From the NCBI GenBank assembly GCA_003427395.1, contig BFEA01000074.1, forward strand, positions 1,333,788-1,388,932: a DNA stretch of 55,145 bases, in the 5' to 3' direction. The position numbers and the translations under genes are program-made. The notes beneath the pieces are model-generated. The model saw nothing but the letters and a program-made list of their open reading frames with translations, ran no database searches and was not told where the DNA came from. The stretch is from Chara braunii. Its lineage: Eukaryota > Streptophyta > Charophyceae > Charales > Characeae. Shown one piece after another: positions 52,858-55,145 of this stretch (positions within the stretch are counted from its first letter, which is position 1; each line of letters starts with the position of its first letter).

Positions 52858-52917
52858 CGTGTCGATCGATTAGAGAGATCGACACGTGTCAAGATCCAAG
52901 CAAGCAGGAGCTTGCTT
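52858..52917 (+). other. Two hairpins just before the 3' LTR
   Basis: A 10-bp perfect stem cgtgtcgatc / gatcgacacg (52858-52867, 52877-52886) and an 8-bp stem aagcaagc-agga-gcttgctt (52898-52905, 52910-52917). They lie where a polypurine tract would normally be expected; no good polypurine tract is seen. Possible RNA processing or stability structures; function unknown. Confidence 0.6.
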
Positions 52918-53700
52918 AAGATTGGAACCCCCTAGGCGACACATATGTGACGAACCGATTTCTATTCCGCGTGATTTTTCGCGCGATAACAATGAGGGGT
53001 CCTAAGTTGGGAAGGATGGGCCAATTACGGGAGATCGGGATTGAAGGGAAATTGCATCAGTGTCCTCGCTTCTTCGTCTTTTTGCATCGTCTCTTTTCAG
53101 GTGGCTGGGTTCAGGCTCGGGCAAGTCCCGGGGGTGATTGATGGGTGATGCGCCGCCATCAAGCGAGCGAATAATACTAGTTGATGTCGTTCCTTTTCGT
53201 TCTTTGTTGTTGGATTTTAGGCGCAGAGACCGTGCGGAAATTTGCTTCATATTTCTTTTTGGAACTTGTCGAGGCCCAATGGCTCTCGGAATCTCGGACT
53301 CGGACTTTCTTTTCAGAATTCATGTTTTTCGCTCTTTCTGCATTAGATAGAAATTTAGGAATTTTGCAATTAGGATTTTCTTTTACCGCGCACCGCACGA
53401 CGCTTTTTGCTTACACGCTTCTTTGTGCAGCTGCAACGGAACTCTGATTAGTCGACGCCCTTAATCGTGTGTGTAACTATAATTTTGGGCGGGCGTCATT
53501 GTAACTGTATCTTTCTTCTTGAACTTCGTCTTTCCCGCTCTCGCTTTCTCTTGCTGCGTCTGGCCAGCCCACAGACTGTATGCTCGGGTCGATGCGTGGA
53601 GAGAGGCTATGTCCCCCATGCCGCGATCTGGCCATGCAGAACGTAGGCGCTCCCTCTCCTGATCTCTTTTCTAAGTCTTTGCGATTCCGTGTTTTTCGCG

Positions 53701-53721
53701 CATGCATGCACGATATAAATT
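53701..53721 (+). promoter_or_regulatory. LTR promoter block: CATGCATG plus TATA, 3' LTR
   Basis: CATGCATG (53701-53708), 5 nt, TATAAATT (53714-53721); identical arrangement in the solo LTR. Another conserved TATATAAAT is at 54064-54072. Either could set the start of the element transcript. Confidence 0.6.
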
Positions 53722-54457
53722 CCGGCTGCGCGATTAGATAGCTCTCTTAACCAGCTATTGGAAGCTCGGGGTAGCGCGATCAGTGAGGGTCGGCTCACAA
53801 GCGAAGTAAGAGGTGAGTTGACGTGGGAGTCGGGCGACCCGACGAGCTGGTGCCAAACATGTGGAGTTGACGCGGGCCACAACGGATTGTGGGAGCGGGC
53901 GAACTTGACGGGTGCGGGAGAACTAAGCGGGGTGACGACTTCGTGGGTTGGTGCGCGACGACGGACTGTCCGCATCGGAGAGTGAGAGAGAGAGGAAGAG
54001 GAAGCTGAGGTTGATGGACGTGGATTTGCCGTTTTCTTTGTCTTTTCTCCCTCTTTGCTTTTGTATATAAATTTTGATCCCGTCTCAGGGCGACTCGCCC
54101 GTCTTTCTTTTTGTCTTCGGAATCCTTGTCTTGGTTTCAGCCCACACTCATTTTTTTTGGTTGATCTCGATTTCGTTTGTTACGTGTTTTGTCGAATGAA
54201 TGGATGAATGAATGTCATGTCTATTGCGTGTCTTCTCGCCTGATCCTTGCCTGTGCTTGTCGTTTTGATACACTCATAAGCATAGTAGGAATTTTTGCGT
54301 AGTTATCAATACTGCTTCCATTGCTGTTTATTCCTTTTTGAACTACTGTTGTTATTGCCCTTTTACATGCTCGGAAACGATTGCGTACGGACTCCCGGAA
54401 TGATTAGATGATTGGGTAGTTGTTGGATTGAAGATTAGCGAACGCCTCGCGGGAATG

Positions 54458-54492
54458 CGCGTAAGCACGGTCTGATCTGTGCAGCTTACGCG
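54458..54492 (+). other. Conserved hairpin in the LTR
   Basis: Arms cgcgtaagc (54458-54466) and gcttacgcg (54484-54492) pair perfectly. A degenerate second copy of the same ~70-bp segment follows at about 54664-54730, and the solo LTR has the equivalent (about 29224-29262) with changes that keep most pairing. Confidence 0.6.
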
Positions 54493-54825
54493 TATCCACA
54501 CGCGCCGATTCGTAACCACTAACGAACTTAACTGCCATGGGATTCTCTTCTGATTGTATGAATGGATGTTGCACTGCGCGGAAATGTTGGAATGATGGAT
54601 GAATGATTGGATGTATTCGACGACCGTTTTGCATCCGCAACGTAGCAACTATCCCGCCTGAGCACGCGTAAGCGCGATCCCATTTGTGCGGCCTACACGT
54701 ACTCACAAGTGGTGATCGCAATCATCAAACATTAGGACAGACGCGGAATTTTTGAACGACGGGCCCGGACTTACCCCAGCCGGATAAACACACATTGAGG
54801 ACTTCCGCGGACTCACAATGACAAG

Positions 54826-55145
54826 ATGACGTACTCGAGGGGCTCAGACTCGTCGTGGGATCCGAAGTATTTCAACCCTTGGGTGAGCGAGTGTCTCAGA
54901 CGGAGACGCCTAGAATTCCCCTGCCTAACCGAGAATCAATTGTGCCCTAGGGAGTTTCACTGTGCTACGACCAGCGATCCGAGGTGTCCCGATTTTCCCA
55001 CTTCGGATAACTTGCACTACTTCATATCCCCCGACTTCGTCGTTATTGCCACCAACTTCCCTCCCTTCCGCCTCCTTCTCCCGTATCACCAACTCAGAGT
55101 TGTCCCGTGGAATTCCATCGCCGAGTACTGGCCCCGCACGCCCTG
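54826..55145 (+). CDS. LTR-borne ORF, 3' LTR copy (cut by window end)
   Basis: ATG at 54826 in the context aagATG, aligned with the ATG of the solo LTR ORF, and open for 106 codons to the window edge. Relative to the 5' LTR copy most differences are transitions. Same Cys-containing words as the other copies. No known family. Confidence 0.45.
   Translation, partial: MTYSRGSDSSWDPKYFNPWVSECLRRRRLEFPCLTENQLCPREFHCATTSDPRCPDFPTSDNLHYFISPDFVVIATNFPPFRLLLPYHQLRVVPWNSIAEYWPRTP

Larger units (their letters stand above)
46951..55145 (+). mobile_element. Ty3/gypsy retrotransposon relic B, integrase missing, 3' LTR incomplete
   Basis: Order: 3' part of the 5' LTR (46951-47672), primer-binding site (47675), gag (47808), zinc knuckle (48797-48838), protease (49453), RT (50419-51420), RNase H (to about 51846), a 3' coding remnant, and the 3' LTR (52946 to the window end). 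RT-RNase H after protease without a preceding integrase is the Ty3/gypsy order; integrase should follow RNase H but is absent. About 1.8-1.9 kb of the 5' LTR is missing at the junction with LINE 2. The two LTRs differ at about a dozen of 300 alignable bases. Confidence 0.9.
52946..55145 (+). repeat. 3' LTR of relic B (runs off the window)
   Basis: Starts TGTGACGAACCG like the solo LTR and is collinear with it for its whole visible length. By comparison about 300-350 bp remain beyond the window edge. The 5' LTR remnant gives the missing end. Confidence 0.9.

Overview
This window is eukaryotic nuclear DNA from a repeat-dominated genome. No intact, clearly host-encoded gene can be named in it. 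Most of it is broken retrotransposons, SINEs, MITEs and tandem repeats. There are two N-gaps (165 N at 23526-23690; exactly 1000 N at 40975-41974). A streptophyte is suggested by three things: a plant-type primer-binding site complementary to initiator tRNA-Met (4192-4203); LINEs whose ORF1 looks like the plant DUF4283-plus-zinc-knuckle type; and an insert of plant/charophyte-like mitochondrial DNA (SSU rRNA plus cox1 with a group I intron). A charophyte such as Chara would fit, but that is inference.

Layout. 1-6100: microsatellites, a palindromic foldback MITE (2594-2770), a degraded MITE split by a GA/CAGA microsatellite, and a lone Copia-type LTR/PBS junction. 6141-9850: a ~263-bp tandem repeat, a SINE, then AT-rich unassigned DNA. 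10046-12300: mitochondrial pieces (SSU rRNA fused to a cox1 exon, a group I intron fragment, antisense group II-like fragments). 13583-14791: two tandem repeat arrays. 14792-18068: a minus-strand Ty3/gypsy relic (gag, zinc knuckle, protease, part of RT). 19085-19715: four ~178-bp repeats, each with a hairpin. 20160-26800: a dense field of small elements with readable target-site duplications, including one MITE nested in another, and an Asn-rich ORF (24981-25988). About 27700-39055: LINE 1 (+), split by a 2.5-kb solo LTR (28324-30827, minus) and by a SINE in ORF2. 39348-40960: MITE and SINEs. About 42080-46950: LINE 2 (+), cut off inside RT by the second Ty3/gypsy element (46951 to the window end), which has a truncated 5' LTR, gag, PR, RT and RNase H, no integrase, and an incomplete 3' LTR.

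How the parts relate. The two LINEs are related and share ORF order, a Cx2Cx4Hx6C knuckle, a short ORF1/ORF2 overlap with the same frame offset, and a C-terminal ORF1 domain that reads like a Nudix fold. One SINE carries the 3' tail of LINE 1, as expected if the SINEs were mobilised by that LINE lineage. The solo LTR and the LTRs of the second gypsy element are one family. They share a promoter block (CATGCATG, 5 nt, TATAAATT) and a 160-codon ORF with the same start and stop. Most in-frame stops with a visible cause lie at conserved Trp, Arg or Gln codons and are C-to-T or G-to-A changes, as expected for methylated, silenced copies. All assignments were read by eye; no similarity search was run.
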